DNA of 37,945 nucleotides from Acidithiobacillus sp. Lineage in GTDB: Bacteria; Pseudomonadota; Gammaproteobacteria; Acidithiobacillales; Acidithiobacillaceae. Below, in pieces: positions 1 through 8,931 of this stretch. A program made the translations under genes and the position numbers. How positions within the stretch are numbered: the stretch's first letter is position 1; every line of letters starts with the position of its first letter. The notes below the pieces were generated by a model, which searched no databases, was not told where the DNA came from, and worked only from the letters and a program-made list of their open reading frames with translations. The stretch spans positions 1 through 37,945 of the forward strand of contig JAPTWR010000027.1 of assembly GCA_028065135.1 (NCBI GenBank). Reading direction: 5' to 3'.

Positions 1-86
1 GCCAATAAAACAGAGATATTCAGCTGCTTAAGAAACCTCAGTAATTACGTACAAAACCATCAACCCGGCTAAGCACAACGCTCGCT

Positions 87-2438
87 CTACAATAAACCTC
101 TGCGCTCAACCAAGCTGGCAGAAAATAAAAGCGCCAGTATCACGCCGGGAGCAACAGTGGCACCAATTGCCTGAAGGACTGGGACTCCGGAGAAGGCCAG
201 CGGCGCAAAACCGATAACCGTGGCCATATTGGCAACAACCAAGGATAATAAAGTACGTGACGAGCCTTCCCTATTCATCTGCCCACCACGATCAAAGAAT
301 AGTGCGTAGTTAGACCCTACGGCAACTATCAACATCAGTCCAATGAGATTCATAATATTCAACTCGACACCCATCACCACAAATGCAGCCACCACCACAA
401 GTACCGCAGCAATTAATGGTAACATGATTCGAACAACACGTGTCACGGATCGGAAGACCGCTAACAATAAAATGATAATACCTAAAACACCGGCCAAAGA
501 AAGCTTGAGCGCATTCCTGATATACCCCGAATAAAGCGTATTGGTGGCGCCAGAAATATCAACAAAAATAGCATCACCAACATGATGATGCATCATTGCG
601 GCTTGCACTGCCGTAGAGTCAATCTTACCGGATGATGGCGCCATAATTGGTAACAACACGCTCCACTCCTGGCCATGATGCACAAGCATACTGTCGACAA
701 TCTGCTGAACACCTGCTGGCAGCTCAGCATAAGTCAGTAGCGGCAGCTTCCGCTCCCGCTCCACCGCTTGGACAAATGGGGAGAGCCGTGATGCTGACAC
801 CGGCAATCCGCGCACCGCCGCTTCCAAACGTGTGGTCAGAACAGGTTCCGAAGGCAAAGCCGATCTCCGCTCCACCTGGGATTCCATGCCCGGCAAAAAA
901 CGAGTAGGTGTTTCAAAGCCGCCAATAATTCCAGAGACCTGGAGCCGTTCTAATAGCGGGTCAATTTTACTGGCATTTTCCAGAGCCAGGTTACGGGTTG
1001 CTCCGGAGACAAGCAGCAGATATCCCTCATCAGGTATCCCCATATCCTTACGCAACTTCGCATAGAGTAACTGATCGGCTTTAGGAACTGGACTAAGCGC
1101 CGACAGTTCGTGACTCCAGATATGATCGCGATGGACAAGCAAAATGCCACTCGCAATGACCGTCAATGAAATAACGACCCATCTTGCGGACGACAGTATA
1201 CGCATAACGTCGAGAAGAATATCACCCACCCGCTCGAAATCGCGCCGTTTAAAATGATGCGCAGGCAATCTTGACAATACCAAGCGGGTAACACCTGCGG
1301 CGGTGAGTAGGCCAGTAATGGCATAGAGGCCAAGCTGGGCGAGCCCTGGCAGATTAGAAAACAGCAGACTGGCAAAACCGGCCACTGAGGTAAAAACACC
1401 CAGCCTGATGATGGGCCAATAATTTTTTTTCCATAATTCAGCGCCGGTAGCCATTTCCCCGGTCTGCACGAAGAAATAGATTGAATAATCTACCGCTTCC
1501 CCGATCAGTGCCGTGCCGAATCCCAAAGTGATATCATAAACCATCCCAAAACCTAAAGACACCGCCGCGATACCAACGATAACGCCAGACATCACGGGCA
1601 CAAGGCTGTATACGAGCACCACCAGAGACCGGTATACAAACAAAAGCAGCATAATAATTAATGTGCCACTTATCAGCGACATCGACTCTGCGGCATGGAC
1701 GATCGTATTGCGTGCCGCCACAGAAATCACACCCACACCAGTCAACTGTAATCTGGTACTTTGGCCAGAACTCCCCATATCCCTTTGCGCTAACTTGAAT
1801 ATCTTTTTTATAGTAGCTATCGCCTGTTGTTGTGCGTCGCTATCCGATCCTGGGAATCGCGTCTGCAACAAAAGCAATGCGCTATCTCCAGTCGACGATG
1901 CCCACACACCATCCATGACTCGTGGTTTCGACATCCCACTTATTCCCTTGGCCATGCCAATCATAGCTCCAGTAGGGTCACTCGGGAAAAGCGCTGCCAT
2001 TGCCTCACCGCCGGGGCTAGCCAGGTTATTGAGTGTCTTTTCTATCGCATCGTGCAGACCTTTTACCGAAAATAGCTCTGGCTTGGTAGCTGCGCTCAAC
2101 AAATAGCGGTGCGTGAACAAATAACTATATATTTGGGAATTTACGCCCGCATTCCCGTTACTCACAAGTTCAAATTGCTTGTGCTTACGGAGATCGAGAA
2201 CCATTTGCGCGGAAATACGCGCCCTTGTAGCAGCATCGCCGCCGTTTATTTCCACTAAAATCTTGCGTGAGAGCACACCATTGCGCAACTGTTCGTTCAA
2301 CAGCTCCTGCTGTGCACTAGGTGATTTTGGCAAAAATTCGGATAGCGTGGACTCAAATGTTGTATTGATTATTACGCCAATGGCGCCGATCAGTATCGCC
2401 AGCCACACGCCCAGAATCAGCCATCGGAATTTTCTCAT
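87..2438 (-). CDS. MMPL/RND-family exporter of an aryl-polyene-type lipid cluster
   Basis: A 783-residue inner-membrane protein with the two-fold RND layout. One N-terminal membrane helix (about 7-27) is followed by a large periplasmic loop and a helix bundle (about 250-385). The pattern then repeats, with a helix near 415, a second loop, and helices from about 645 to the end. This matches the MMPL 'predicted exporter' group found in aryl-polyene clusters, which is thought to move the lipid product across or out of the inner membrane. The ATG overlaps the TGA of the upstream LolA-like gene (ATGA), so the two are translationally coupled. It is the last gene of the block inside the window and ends in TAG at 87-89. 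The substrate is inferred from neighbours only. The family assignment is firm, the exact cargo is not. Confidence 0.88.
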   Translation of the reverse strand: MRKFRWLILGVWLAILIGAIGVIINTTFESTLSEFLPKSPSAQQELLNEQLRNGVLSRKILVEINGGDAATRARISAQMVLDLRKHKQFELVSNGNAGVNSQIYSYLFTHRYLLSAATKPELFSVKGLHDAIEKTLNNLASPGGEAMAALFPSDPTGAMIGMAKGISGMSKPRVMDGVWASSTGDSALLLLQTRFPGSDSDAQQQAIATIKKIFKLAQRDMGSSGQSTRLQLTGVGVISVAARNTIVHAAESMSLISGTLIIMLLLFVYRSLVVLVYSLVPVMSGVIVGIAAVSLGFGMVYDITLGFGTALIGEAVDYSIYFFVQTGEMATGAELWKKNYWPIIRLGVFTSVAGFASLLFSNLPGLAQLGLYAITGLLTAAGVTRLVLSRLPAHHFKRRDFERVGDILLDVMRILSSARWVVISLTVIASGILLVHRDHIWSHELSALSPVPKADQLLYAKLRKDMGIPDEGYLLLVSGATRNLALENASKIDPLLERLQVSGIIGGFETPTRFLPGMESQVERRSALPSEPVLTTRLEAAVRGLPVSASRLSPFVQAVERERKLPLLTYAELPAGVQQIVDSMLVHHGQEWSVLLPIMAPSSGKIDSTAVQAAMMHHHVGDAIFVDISGATNTLYSGYIRNALKLSLAGVLGIIILLLAVFRSVTRVVRIMLPLIAAVLVVVAAFVVMGVELNIMNLIGLMLIVAVGSNYALFFDRGGQMNREGSSRTLLSLVVANMATVIGFAPLAFSGVPVLQAIGATVAPGVILALLFSASLVERRGLL

Positions 2439-3115
2439 GGAGTAGACGAGTCTCTTATACTAATAAGCGACCAATTGTGATTTTCCTTTACAATCTCAAT
2501 ACTGCGTACCATGTGCCCGATACCACTAATGGTGACATGCTTAATCTGTTTTGCAAACTCATTTTGCTTCGGTATCAGAATTAACGTCCAGCTATTTCTG
2601 TTGCCTTTAAGCGAAAGCATAAAATGCGTCTCTAATAACCCCATATTTCCGGTCAACACCCCGCGAATGCTGTCGACAAAGGCGAGCAATTCTGGGTGAT
2701 CGTCCAATTGAATAATATATTTACCCATAGTGAGAATATTGCCTTGCACCAGCATCATCTGATCGCTGGGTTTGACAGTATGCATCTCCAGAGTATCCGG
2801 TGCCACAAAGCGCATATTGCCAGATGATTGTATTGGCTTATCCAGAAAGCCAATATATTTTGTCTCTACAAAAGAGGCATGGCTAGACTTCACTTGCGCC
2901 AACGCATGCATTAATTCTGTTATGTTCCAGTCTGTCGCGCAGGCCGTTTGTGTTATCACGGAGCCCCCGAGGAAAAACGCGAGCACGGTACCAATGACAT
3001 ATTTTCTGGGCAGATAGAATATCCGCCGAAGCACTATAAACCTGATAAATAACCGGTGAACACCGGACGCGGTGGCCGCGGCATGGGACTCCAGTTGACC
3101 GCACTTGGCATTCAT
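2435..3115 (-). CDS. LolA-like outer-membrane lipoprotein carrier protein
   Basis: This 226-residue protein has a basic N-terminal stretch of about 38 residues, one hydrophobic segment (about 39-58, ending in a TACA-type signal cleavage region) and a LolA-like beta domain. The order 'SSGNMRFVAPDTLEMHTVKP' followed by a long lipid-groove half is typical of the divergent LolA proteins of aryl-polyene clusters. Such proteins are thought to ferry the hydrophobic product through the periplasm with the MMPL exporter next door. The start ATG overlaps the TGA of the acyltransferase gene, and its own TGA overlaps the exporter ATG. The N-terminal extension before the signal segment is unusually long. 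No better start is visible because the coupling fixes this ATG. Confidence 0.75.
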   Translation of the reverse strand: MNAKCGQLESHAAATASGVHRLFIRFIVLRRIFYLPRKYVIGTVLAFFLGGSVITQTACATDWNITELMHALAQVKSSHASFVETKYIGFLDKPIQSSGNMRFVAPDTLEMHTVKPSDQMMLVQGNILTMGKYIIQLDDHPELLAFVDSIRGVLTGNMGLLETHFMLSLKGNRNSWTLILIPKQNEFAKQIKHVTISGIGHMVRSIEIVKENHNWSLISIRDSSTP

Positions 3116-4071
3116 TTCACATAATCCTTTTTCATTTTAATATTATTATTTTTTCCCCAAAAATCATAAAAGTTAAACCAATTATAAGGAGCCATATGGC
3201 AATGTTTTTCAACCTCATTGACATATTTCAACATCGCATCCTGAATAGCCTTATCCTGATCCGCTTTCTCTACAGAAGAGAAATCGGCAATCTGCGTTAT
3301 GAAAATTTCATAGCGCCCTGGATCCGTATAAAGACCGGCCATAAAATATAAAGGCCGATTGAGCAGCGCCGCAATACGAAAAATGCCGATCGGCCATGCG
3401 GCGGGCTCTCCGAGGAAAGGGATGATCCGTTTTTTCTCTGTCCCTACAGACCGGTCACCGAGGAAACCGACCAACGCACCCCTTTCCAATTGCTCCTGAA
3501 CACGCAGCATCGTGTCCCAGCGGCCTAGCGGGATAATATTAGGCCGTTCTCCGCTTTTCATACTCGCCAGCGTGGTATTGAGCTTTTTTGCATTATCCTC
3601 ATACATAACCATCACCACCGGCACCCCAGGATACTTCAGTCCGACAGACCGCAATACCTCAAAACTGCCCAGGTGCGCACCCACCAATAGGGCTCCAGGC
3701 ATGCCGGCAATCGCCCGCTCCACGTCTTTGGACAAATGCAACTGGATAGTAAACGGTGAATCATCGTTACTGAGCAGATACACTCTATCGTGAATCGTCG
3801 TCGCAAATGTCAGGAAATGACGATAGATATCTCTGACATCGGCGCGGCGCCCGAGAACGCGGGTAAGGTAGGCCCGGGAAGCAACCCGCGCAGAGGGCGC
3901 AAAAAGCAAAAAATAGCCCGCAATCAAGTATAAGACCACACGACCAGCCGTCCTTCCCAACTTTTTTGAAATCCAGATCATCAGATGCAGCATAAATCGG
4001 CTGCCCCGCTCGGGGCTACTAAACCACTCGCTATCAGGCGATTGTCGAACCGTGCTGAACCGGTGAACCAT
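3112..4071 (-). CDS. LpxL/HtrB-like lysophospholipid-type acyltransferase
   Basis: About 319 residues of the lipid A biosynthesis acyltransferase family. One membrane anchor lies near residues 28-50. The catalytic HX4E motif is visible as 'GAHLGSFE', and 'GALVGFLGDR' with 'IIPFLGEPAAWPIG' gives the second half of the family pattern. The N-terminal 'SSPERGSRFML' block is typical of the aryl-polyene subgroup. It probably acylates a carrier or lipid during assembly of the polyene lipid. I chose the ATG at 4071, two bases after the dehydratase stop. An ATG six codons upstream (4089) is in frame but has no ribosome-binding site. The gene ends in a TGA that overlaps the next ATG. Confidence 0.82.
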   Translation of the reverse strand: MVHRFSTVRQSPDSEWFSSPERGSRFMLHLMIWISKKLGRTAGRVVLYLIAGYFLLFAPSARVASRAYLTRVLGRRADVRDIYRHFLTFATTIHDRVYLLSNDDSPFTIQLHLSKDVERAIAGMPGALLVGAHLGSFEVLRSVGLKYPGVPVVMVMYEDNAKKLNTTLASMKSGERPNIIPLGRWDTMLRVQEQLERGALVGFLGDRSVGTEKKRIIPFLGEPAAWPIGIFRIAALLNRPLYFMAGLYTDPGRYEIFITQIADFSSVEKADQDKAIQDAMLKYVNEVEKHCHMAPYNWFNFYDFWGKNNNIKMKKDYVK

Positions 4072-4073
4072 TA

Positions 4074-4409
4074 TCAGAGTCGCTCCCAAACATGCCCAGA
4101 GAAGTCACCGGATGCGATCAGACGGGCGCCCGCATGGACTTCAAAGGTCATGGGCATAGCATCCGCCACGACCACGCGAAGATTCAACAATTCACCAGGT
4201 GCCACCGGGCTGTAGAATTTCGCCGAGCTAATACTGCAATCATTTATCGGCAAATCCCCCGCTGCGGCTATAGCACAAATGGTCTCGTCCAGAAGCAAGG
4301 CGGCGGGCACAACCGGATTTCCCGGAAAGTGGCCAGCGAATACCGGATGCCCAACCGGAATGATAAAGCTATGGTCATAATATTTCAGACGAACGCTCCT
4401 CGTTACCAA
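4074..4409 (-). CDS. FabA/FabZ-like hotdog 3-hydroxyacyl-ACP dehydratase
   Basis: A small hotdog-fold protein with 'GHPVFAGHFPGNPVVPAALL', the classic HPxFxGHFPxxPxxPG-type active-site segment. In place of the final PG it has PA. It would dehydrate 3-hydroxyacyl-ACP intermediates in polyene chain extension. The start is unclear because no ATG is in frame. The outer bound is a TTG at 4409 without a ribosome-binding site. A GAGGAG box (4396-4401) lies seven bases before an in-frame CTG at 4388, giving 104 residues. The only nearby ATG, overlapping the ligase stop as ATGA at 4378, is out of frame. The gene overlaps the end of the ligase gene. Function is firm and the start is not. Confidence 0.78.
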   Translation of the reverse strand: MVTRSVRLKYYDHSFIIPVGHPVFAGHFPGNPVVPAALLLDETICAIAAAGDLPINDCSISSAKFYSPVAPGELLNLRVVVADAMPMTFEVHAGARLIASGDFSGHVWERL

Positions 4410-5736
4410 TCAAGGCCCCGACCATTGCTTTTAAGGCTTCTCGTGAGATCTTACCGGTAGTGTTCCTAGGCAGGCTATCCACGATCTTTAGCGGGCGAGG
4501 AATAAACGCGGGATCCACACACTGCTTGAGCCGCTCAATTATTATTTCCACATCCAAGTCCGGGGCCACGGCAAATGCCACCAAACGTGTCACTCGCCCA
4601 TCACCACTTTCATCGGGCATAAAAAATACCCCATCCAAAACTCCAGAGACAGATGTGAGCTGATGATTTAAATGTGAAATAGAACTACGTTTTCCTGCTA
4701 TATTTACGAGATCTTCCGTACGACCGTATAACAGAAAATGTTGCTCATCCACTATTTCTATAGCGTCGCCAACCGCCATCGCCTGCTGCAAATGCCCACC
4801 CTGTATCCTAATCCGATCACCCTTCGTCATCCACGACAATTCCGGGAGCAAATGCCATTCCTTCGTTTGGCTAGTGCGCCTCGTTGCCACTACGCCAGTT
4901 TCCGTAGAGCCATAAATTTCGAGCAGTTCGCTGCAAAAGCGGGCTTCTGCGTTTGCCGCGAGATCCCGAGTTAGTGGTGCCGTAGCAGAAAGCAACAAAT
5001 CCACACTTGGCAATGGCATATCGGTAGCGAGCATGGAACGAAGGTGAACAGGAGTACTGATCAAAACGCGCGGGCGCGCTACCGAGGAAATCCCTGCATA
5101 GATATCCGCTGGATAGAAATAGCGCTCGGTGGCGATTATACCAGCACATTGCCACACCATAAGAATGGTAGATTCGAAGCCATACATATGCTGTGGTGGA
5201 ACGGTACCTACCACCGTGTAGGTGCGGCCATCGAGCAATCCCAGACGCTGAGCCTCCGCCCGCACCGAGTGCACAAGATCTCCCCATGTTTTAAGGTGAG
5301 GGACGGGTATTCCGGTCGACCCCGATGTAAACACGTAAGCCACCGGGAGCGATTCATCCAGACGCGGAATGGTGGGTGAGCTATCGACGGGCGCATCTGG
5401 CAGAGCAATCGGAAACGCCAGGTACGGAAAGCCCATATCATTCCCATCATCGCCGATGCAAAACAGGTCTGGCGCGAAATCGACTATTTTTTTAACGCTT
5501 TCGGTGGTGTACGTGGAAGGCAGCAAGCTGGTTTTTCCGGCAACCATGGCCGCCGCGAGGCCAACCATGAAATGGTAACGATCCTGACAGGTGTTCAGCA
5601 AATGCTGCCCGGGCCGGAGTAGCTGCCGGATATGGTTCACGTCAGCCAGGAATTGTCGCAGGGTGACGCCTCGGCCTTGTCGAATGGCCACGGCATCATC
5701 CAGTGATTGATGCGTCATCATCGGGAGATAATTCAT
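4375..5736 (-). CDS. Acyl-/aryl-AMP ligase of an aryl-polyene-type cluster
   Basis: A 453-residue member of the ANL adenylating superfamily. The phosphate loop reads 'FTSGSTGIPVP', the aromatic/ATP motif 'YGSTETG', and the hinge region 'YGRTEDLVNIAGKR'. The catalytic lysine motif near the C terminus is 'PRNTTGKISR'. It is shorter than typical acyl-CoA synthetases, as expected for the ligase that activates the aryl starter acid and loads it on an acyl carrier protein. No carrier protein gene is in the window. It starts at an ATG 41 bases after the membrane-protein gene and overlaps the dehydratase gene at its end. The starter substrate cannot be read from sequence. Confidence 0.85.
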   Translation of the reverse strand: MNYLPMMTHQSLDDAVAIRQGRGVTLRQFLADVNHIRQLLRPGQHLLNTCQDRYHFMVGLAAAMVAGKTSLLPSTYTTESVKKIVDFAPDLFCIGDDGNDMGFPYLAFPIALPDAPVDSSPTIPRLDESLPVAYVFTSGSTGIPVPHLKTWGDLVHSVRAEAQRLGLLDGRTYTVVGTVPPQHMYGFESTILMVWQCAGIIATERYFYPADIYAGISSVARPRVLISTPVHLRSMLATDMPLPSVDLLLSATAPLTRDLAANAEARFCSELLEIYGSTETGVVATRRTSQTKEWHLLPELSWMTKGDRIRIQGGHLQQAMAVGDAIEIVDEQHFLLYGRTEDLVNIAGKRSSISHLNHQLTSVSGVLDGVFFMPDESGDGRVTRLVAFAVAPDLDVEIIIERLKQCVDPAFIPRPLKIVDSLPRNTTGKISREALKAMVGALIGNEERSSEIL

Positions 5737-5777
5737 ACCTAGAAAAACCCCCTGTTCAAAAAATAAATACCATAAAT

Positions 5778-6548
5778 TCAGAACGATGAATCCGATTTTA
5801 TAATGGCAACAGATTTCCTGTCGGCAAAGTAAGCCCGGATGCCAGCCCCCATACTGCCCCGCTCGCTGCTGGGGATTTTACGGCAGCGAACAGCGTACTC
5901 AATGACAAACATTAATGCAATCAATGCAGTGCTAGCCGCACCGGAAATCAATACCCATACATGCTGACCAAGGATAAAAAATATCAAAAACAATAAAATT
6001 GCCAGTGCCGCAAAGAATAGCGTCCATGCCACCGTCACCTGGCGCGTATAGCGCGCCAGTCGTGCATTCAGTGGACCATGCACCATCTCTGCAATCCGCG
6101 AGACGAGCGGTAGACGGCCGGAGCGCAAGGTGAGCCCAAAAACAAATGCCAACAGCATAAACAGCGCACTCCGCTGCACCATGCATATCCAGCCAATATA
6201 GTGCGCAATAGTCGCGCTATTACGCCATATTATTACGCCAGAAATAGCGGTCGGCATAATCCATAACGCCTTGAAGCGCGCACACCGAGATGCCAGAAAT
6301 AAGGCAATCATAATGGGTGTGAATGCCGAAAGCACTACTAAGACATTCGGATTCCTTGCAAAAATATCCACATAGGTGAGCAGTTGATAGCCGATCAAGA
6401 CGGACAGAAAAAGTGCGCCTTTCCAAATAGCACGCAAGATACTGGAGTCATAATTCCTCGTCGCCGTCAATGCCGCGCCTTTATCAAGAAGAACTCCCAC
6501 ACCTTTTCTCCTTAAAAAATCGCCCAAAAAATGGGGGAGGCGTATCAT
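5778..6548 (-). CDS. COG4648-like multi-pass membrane protein
   Basis: A 256-residue integral membrane protein with about six hydrophobic helices and a basic cytoplasmic C-terminal tail. Its place immediately before an AMP-ligase, together with 'SGRLPLVSRIAEMVHGPL', fits the COG4648 membrane proteins of aryl-polyene clusters, whose biochemical role is not established. The N terminus, about 45 residues before the first helix, is longer than I expect for the family, so a later start is possible. It appears to be the first gene of the block in this window. No carrier proteins or synthases precede it, as they do in some clusters of this type. Confidence 0.65.
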   Translation of the reverse strand: MIRLPHFLGDFLRRKGVGVLLDKGAALTATRNYDSSILRAIWKGALFLSVLIGYQLLTYVDIFARNPNVLVVLSAFTPIMIALFLASRCARFKALWIMPTAISGVIIWRNSATIAHYIGWICMVQRSALFMLLAFVFGLTLRSGRLPLVSRIAEMVHGPLNARLARYTRQVTVAWTLFFAALAILLFLIFFILGQHVWVLISGAASTALIALMFVIEYAVRCRKIPSSERGSMGAGIRAYFADRKSVAIIKSDSSF

Positions 6549-6607
6549 CTTGGCACGTTACAACGCCGTTATTTCAGAAAGCGGCAATGACCCAGCCTGG
6601 TTCTTTA

Positions 6608-6928
6608 TCATTGGGGAGGGGGCAACGAACGATTATTCGCCGTATCGCGCCCCCGCAGGGCGCTCCAAAATTCGATCGCTCCGGCCTTTGCCGCATGCCC
6701 AACATCGACTGCACTTTTCGCAATCCCAACCCCAATCTCTTTCCCGACCTGACCGATTCGATGTGCAGTGGAACCAACCGCGCGCCCGACATGTTGGGCT
6801 TCGCGTTTCAAAGGCACGCCATTGGCGTACACCGCTACCGGAAACGCGAGGCTGATCACAATCGTTAATAACGCTATGAACGCTTTGTTCGTTTTAGTGG
6901 TGTTTTTGAACTGATGAAATTTTCTCAT
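6608..6928 (-). CDS. Small secreted protein of unknown function
   Basis: A 106-residue protein starting at the ATG at 6928, preceded by a G-rich box. It has a typical signal peptide: a basic N terminus, then 'AFIALLTIVISLAFPVAVYA' with likely cleavage after VYA. The mature part of about 70 residues is rich in Gly, Ala, His and Lys with a repeated 'xxVGxxAxxxG' rhythm, suggesting one or two amphipathic helices. No catalytic motif is visible. It lies between fbp and the aryl-polyene-like block on the same strand, 59 bases before the block, and could be an envelope-associated accessory. I do not recognise a named family. Confidence 0.6.
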   Translation of the reverse strand: MRKFHQFKNTTKTNKAFIALLTIVISLAFPVAVYANGVPLKREAQHVGRAVGSTAHRIGQVGKEIGVGIAKSAVDVGHAAKAGAIEFWSALRGRDTANNRSLPPPQ

Positions 6929-7018
6929 AGAGCCCCCGGGCATTTTCTCAACGTCACAATGCTTGAACCTATGGACAACTGGAGTTGCTCTAACCAAATT
7001 GCGTCGACCTCGTGGTCT

Positions 7019-8029
7019 TCAAAATGAGTCACGATGATATGCGACCACTCGCTCCACTTCATTCTTGGCACCCAGGATAACGGGGACACGCGCGTGCAAG
7101 CCTTGGGGGGCGATGTCCAGGATCCGCGTCGTACCAGTGCTGGCCGCACCGCCCGCCTGTTCTACCAGATAGGACATGGGATTGGCCTCGTAGAGCAGGC
7201 GCAGCTTGCCGGGCTTTTTCGGATCACGCTGATCAAAGGGATACAGGAAAATGCCGCCACGACACAGAATGCGATGCACGTCCGCAACCATGGAGCCAAC
7301 CCAGCGCATATTGAAATTGCGCTGACGGGGCCCATCCGTACCCTGATTGAGTTCGTCGATATAACGTTGCACCGGTTTCTGCCAATGACGGCGGTTGCTC
7401 ATATTGATCGCATATTCGCTGGTGTCCTCGGGAATGCGCATCTGGCTGTGGGTCAATATATACTCACCGATGGATGGATCGAGGGTAAAGCCATTGACCC
7501 CGTAGCCGGTGCTGTACACCAGCATATTGCTGGAGCCATAAAGGGCGTAGCCCGCACAGACCTGCTCCACACCGGGCTGGAGGAAATCGGCGAGCTCCGC
7601 GTCACGCCCGGCCACTGGTGCCTTGAGGATGCTGAAAATGGTCCCGACGCTGATACCGACGTCGGTATTGCTGGAACCATCCAATGGATCAAAAAGTAAT
7701 AGATACTTTCCGCGTGGCACATTTTGGGGGATGGCGTAAGGGTCATCCATCTCCTCAGAGGCCATGCCGGCGAGATGGCCAGTCCAGTCCATGGACTTGA
7801 GGATGGCTTCGTTGGAGATGATATCCAGCTTTTTCTGGACTTCACCCTGCACGTTATCCGTCCCCGCACTACCCAACGCTCCCACCAAAGCACCACGATA
7901 CACCTGCGCACCAATAAATTTGCAGGAAATGGTGAGATCGTTGAGCAGGCCGGCGAAGTCGCCAGAGGCGCCGGGATAGAGGCGCGTTTCTTCAATAATA
8001 AATTGACTGAGGGTGGTGCCGATATGCAT
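7019..8029 (-). CDS. fbp: Fructose-1,6-bisphosphatase class I
   Basis: A 336-residue class I FBPase. The metal- and substrate-binding signature '[19 protein letters not shown]' and the C-terminal '[15 protein letters not shown]' block are complete. It hydrolyses fructose 1,6-bisphosphate to fructose 6-phosphate in gluconeogenesis and, in an autotroph, in the Calvin cycle. An AAAGGA box precedes the ATG. It follows zapD by 33 bases on the same strand and is probably the distal gene of the pil/coaE/zapD run. Length and motifs match the family, and nothing appears broken. Confidence 0.95.
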   Translation of the reverse strand: MHIGTTLSQFIIEETRLYPGASGDFAGLLNDLTISCKFIGAQVYRGALVGALGSAGTDNVQGEVQKKLDIISNEAILKSMDWTGHLAGMASEEMDDPYAIPQNVPRGKYLLLFDPLDGSSNTDVGISVGTIFSILKAPVAGRDAELADFLQPGVEQVCAGYALYGSSNMLVYSTGYGVNGFTLDPSIGEYILTHSQMRIPEDTSEYAINMSNRRHWQKPVQRYIDELNQGTDGPRQRNFNMRWVGSMVADVHRILCRGGIFLYPFDQRDPKKPGKLRLLYEANPMSYLVEQAGGAASTGTTRILDIAPQGLHARVPVILGAKNEVERVVAYHRDSF

Positions 8030-8062
8030 GGTACGGTCCTTTACTGGAAGATGATTGATCGT

Positions 8063-8815
8063 CTAGAGAGCGCTGAGGCCAAGTTTGAATTTTACCGTGG
8101 ATTCTACCGCGCGCGCCGTTCCCTGGTCCAACCATTGCAGTAATTGAATATGAAAGCGATGAATACCCCCACTGATTTTCGGATAATAATCGACTTGATC
8201 GGTCAACTCCAGGCGAATCAAAGAGGGCGGACGGCGAGCATCCAAAGGGGCGCCATAACGCCCCTCCGGGGCTTCCACAGTCAACCATGTGCAGGAGTCA
8301 CGCAATAAGGCGAGGATCAGATCAGTGCTATTCTGTAAAATTTCCAAACTGTTCTGCCAGCCATTCAGCAAACCGTGAATACGCGCGGGGGCTTGCTGGT
8401 TCCAGAATGCCAGGATGGGCAGATCACAGTCCGCAAGGCCCCCGGCCACACCCAATCGACCGCGCGCGAGTTGGATGATTTCCTGATGGCGCAACAATTG
8501 GCCGAAAGGTTCACGGTGCTCGCGCAGCACTTTGAGCTGTTGATCTATGCGAAATTGCCAGGCGCGCAAAGGGACCTCGTCGATCTCAGGGCTGTGCGCC
8601 CAGACAGCGAGGCTCTGCCCAAGCCGCTCCAGTTCCAGAATGACATCAAGGCGCAACTCCGGGCGACTGCAAAAATCAAGCAGCTCATTGAAAGGACGCA
8701 GGGCATCGCGCAGACCGCTTGTGTCCGCCACTTCCTGCCGCACCTGCGCAAAGACGCTCTCCAAACGCAACAAAAGGCGTGCGCGTTCATGGAGTGGGTG
8801 TTCATAAACGGCCAT
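8063..8815 (-). CDS. zapD: Cell division protein ZapD
   Basis: About 250 residues matching the ZapD (YacF) family. It opens with 'YEHPLHERARLLLRLE', is largely helical with 'FNELLDFCSRPELRLDV', and ends in the beta-rich 'IHRFHIQLLQW'. ZapD binds the C-terminal tail of FtsZ and cross-links protofilaments in the cytoplasm. I chose the ATG at 8815 because GAGG lies six bases ahead of it. The in-frame ATG at 8827 lacks such a site. The coaE-zapD order is common in proteobacteria, but the usual third member yacG is not found here. Confidence 0.9.
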   Translation of the reverse strand: MAVYEHPLHERARLLLRLESVFAQVRQEVADTSGLRDALRPFNELLDFCSRPELRLDVILELERLGQSLAVWAHSPEIDEVPLRAWQFRIDQQLKVLREHREPFGQLLRHQEIIQLARGRLGVAGGLADCDLPILAFWNQQAPARIHGLLNGWQNSLEILQNSTDLILALLRDSCTWLTVEAPEGRYGAPLDARRPPSLIRLELTDQVDYYPKISGGIHRFHIQLLQWLDQGTARAVESTVKFKLGLSAL

Positions 8816-8931
8816 GCCATACCTCATTCAAGAGTCACCGCCGCTGCACGAAACCACGGTGCCACGAAACAGCGCCCCACTTCCGGGCAGTGCCCCACAG
8901 GTTGCCACAGGTGCTTTCCTTAAGCAAATCG

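Noticed and set aside
1..86. A possible gene downstream of the exporter at the left edge.
   Set aside because: Only frames of about ten codons are present on the minus strand and no ribosome-binding site is convincing; I see nothing supportable.
1423..1430. An 8-base A/T run inside the MMPL exporter gene, considered as a second slippage site.
   Set aside because: The frame is intact on both sides and runs of eight occur elsewhere, for example in the mlaC signal peptide.
8824..8910. A 28-codon frame downstream of coaE, in its frame, ending in ATGA at the upstream zapD ATG.
   Set aside because: Only CTG or GTG starts, no ribosome-binding site, and no recognised motif; too weak to call a gene.
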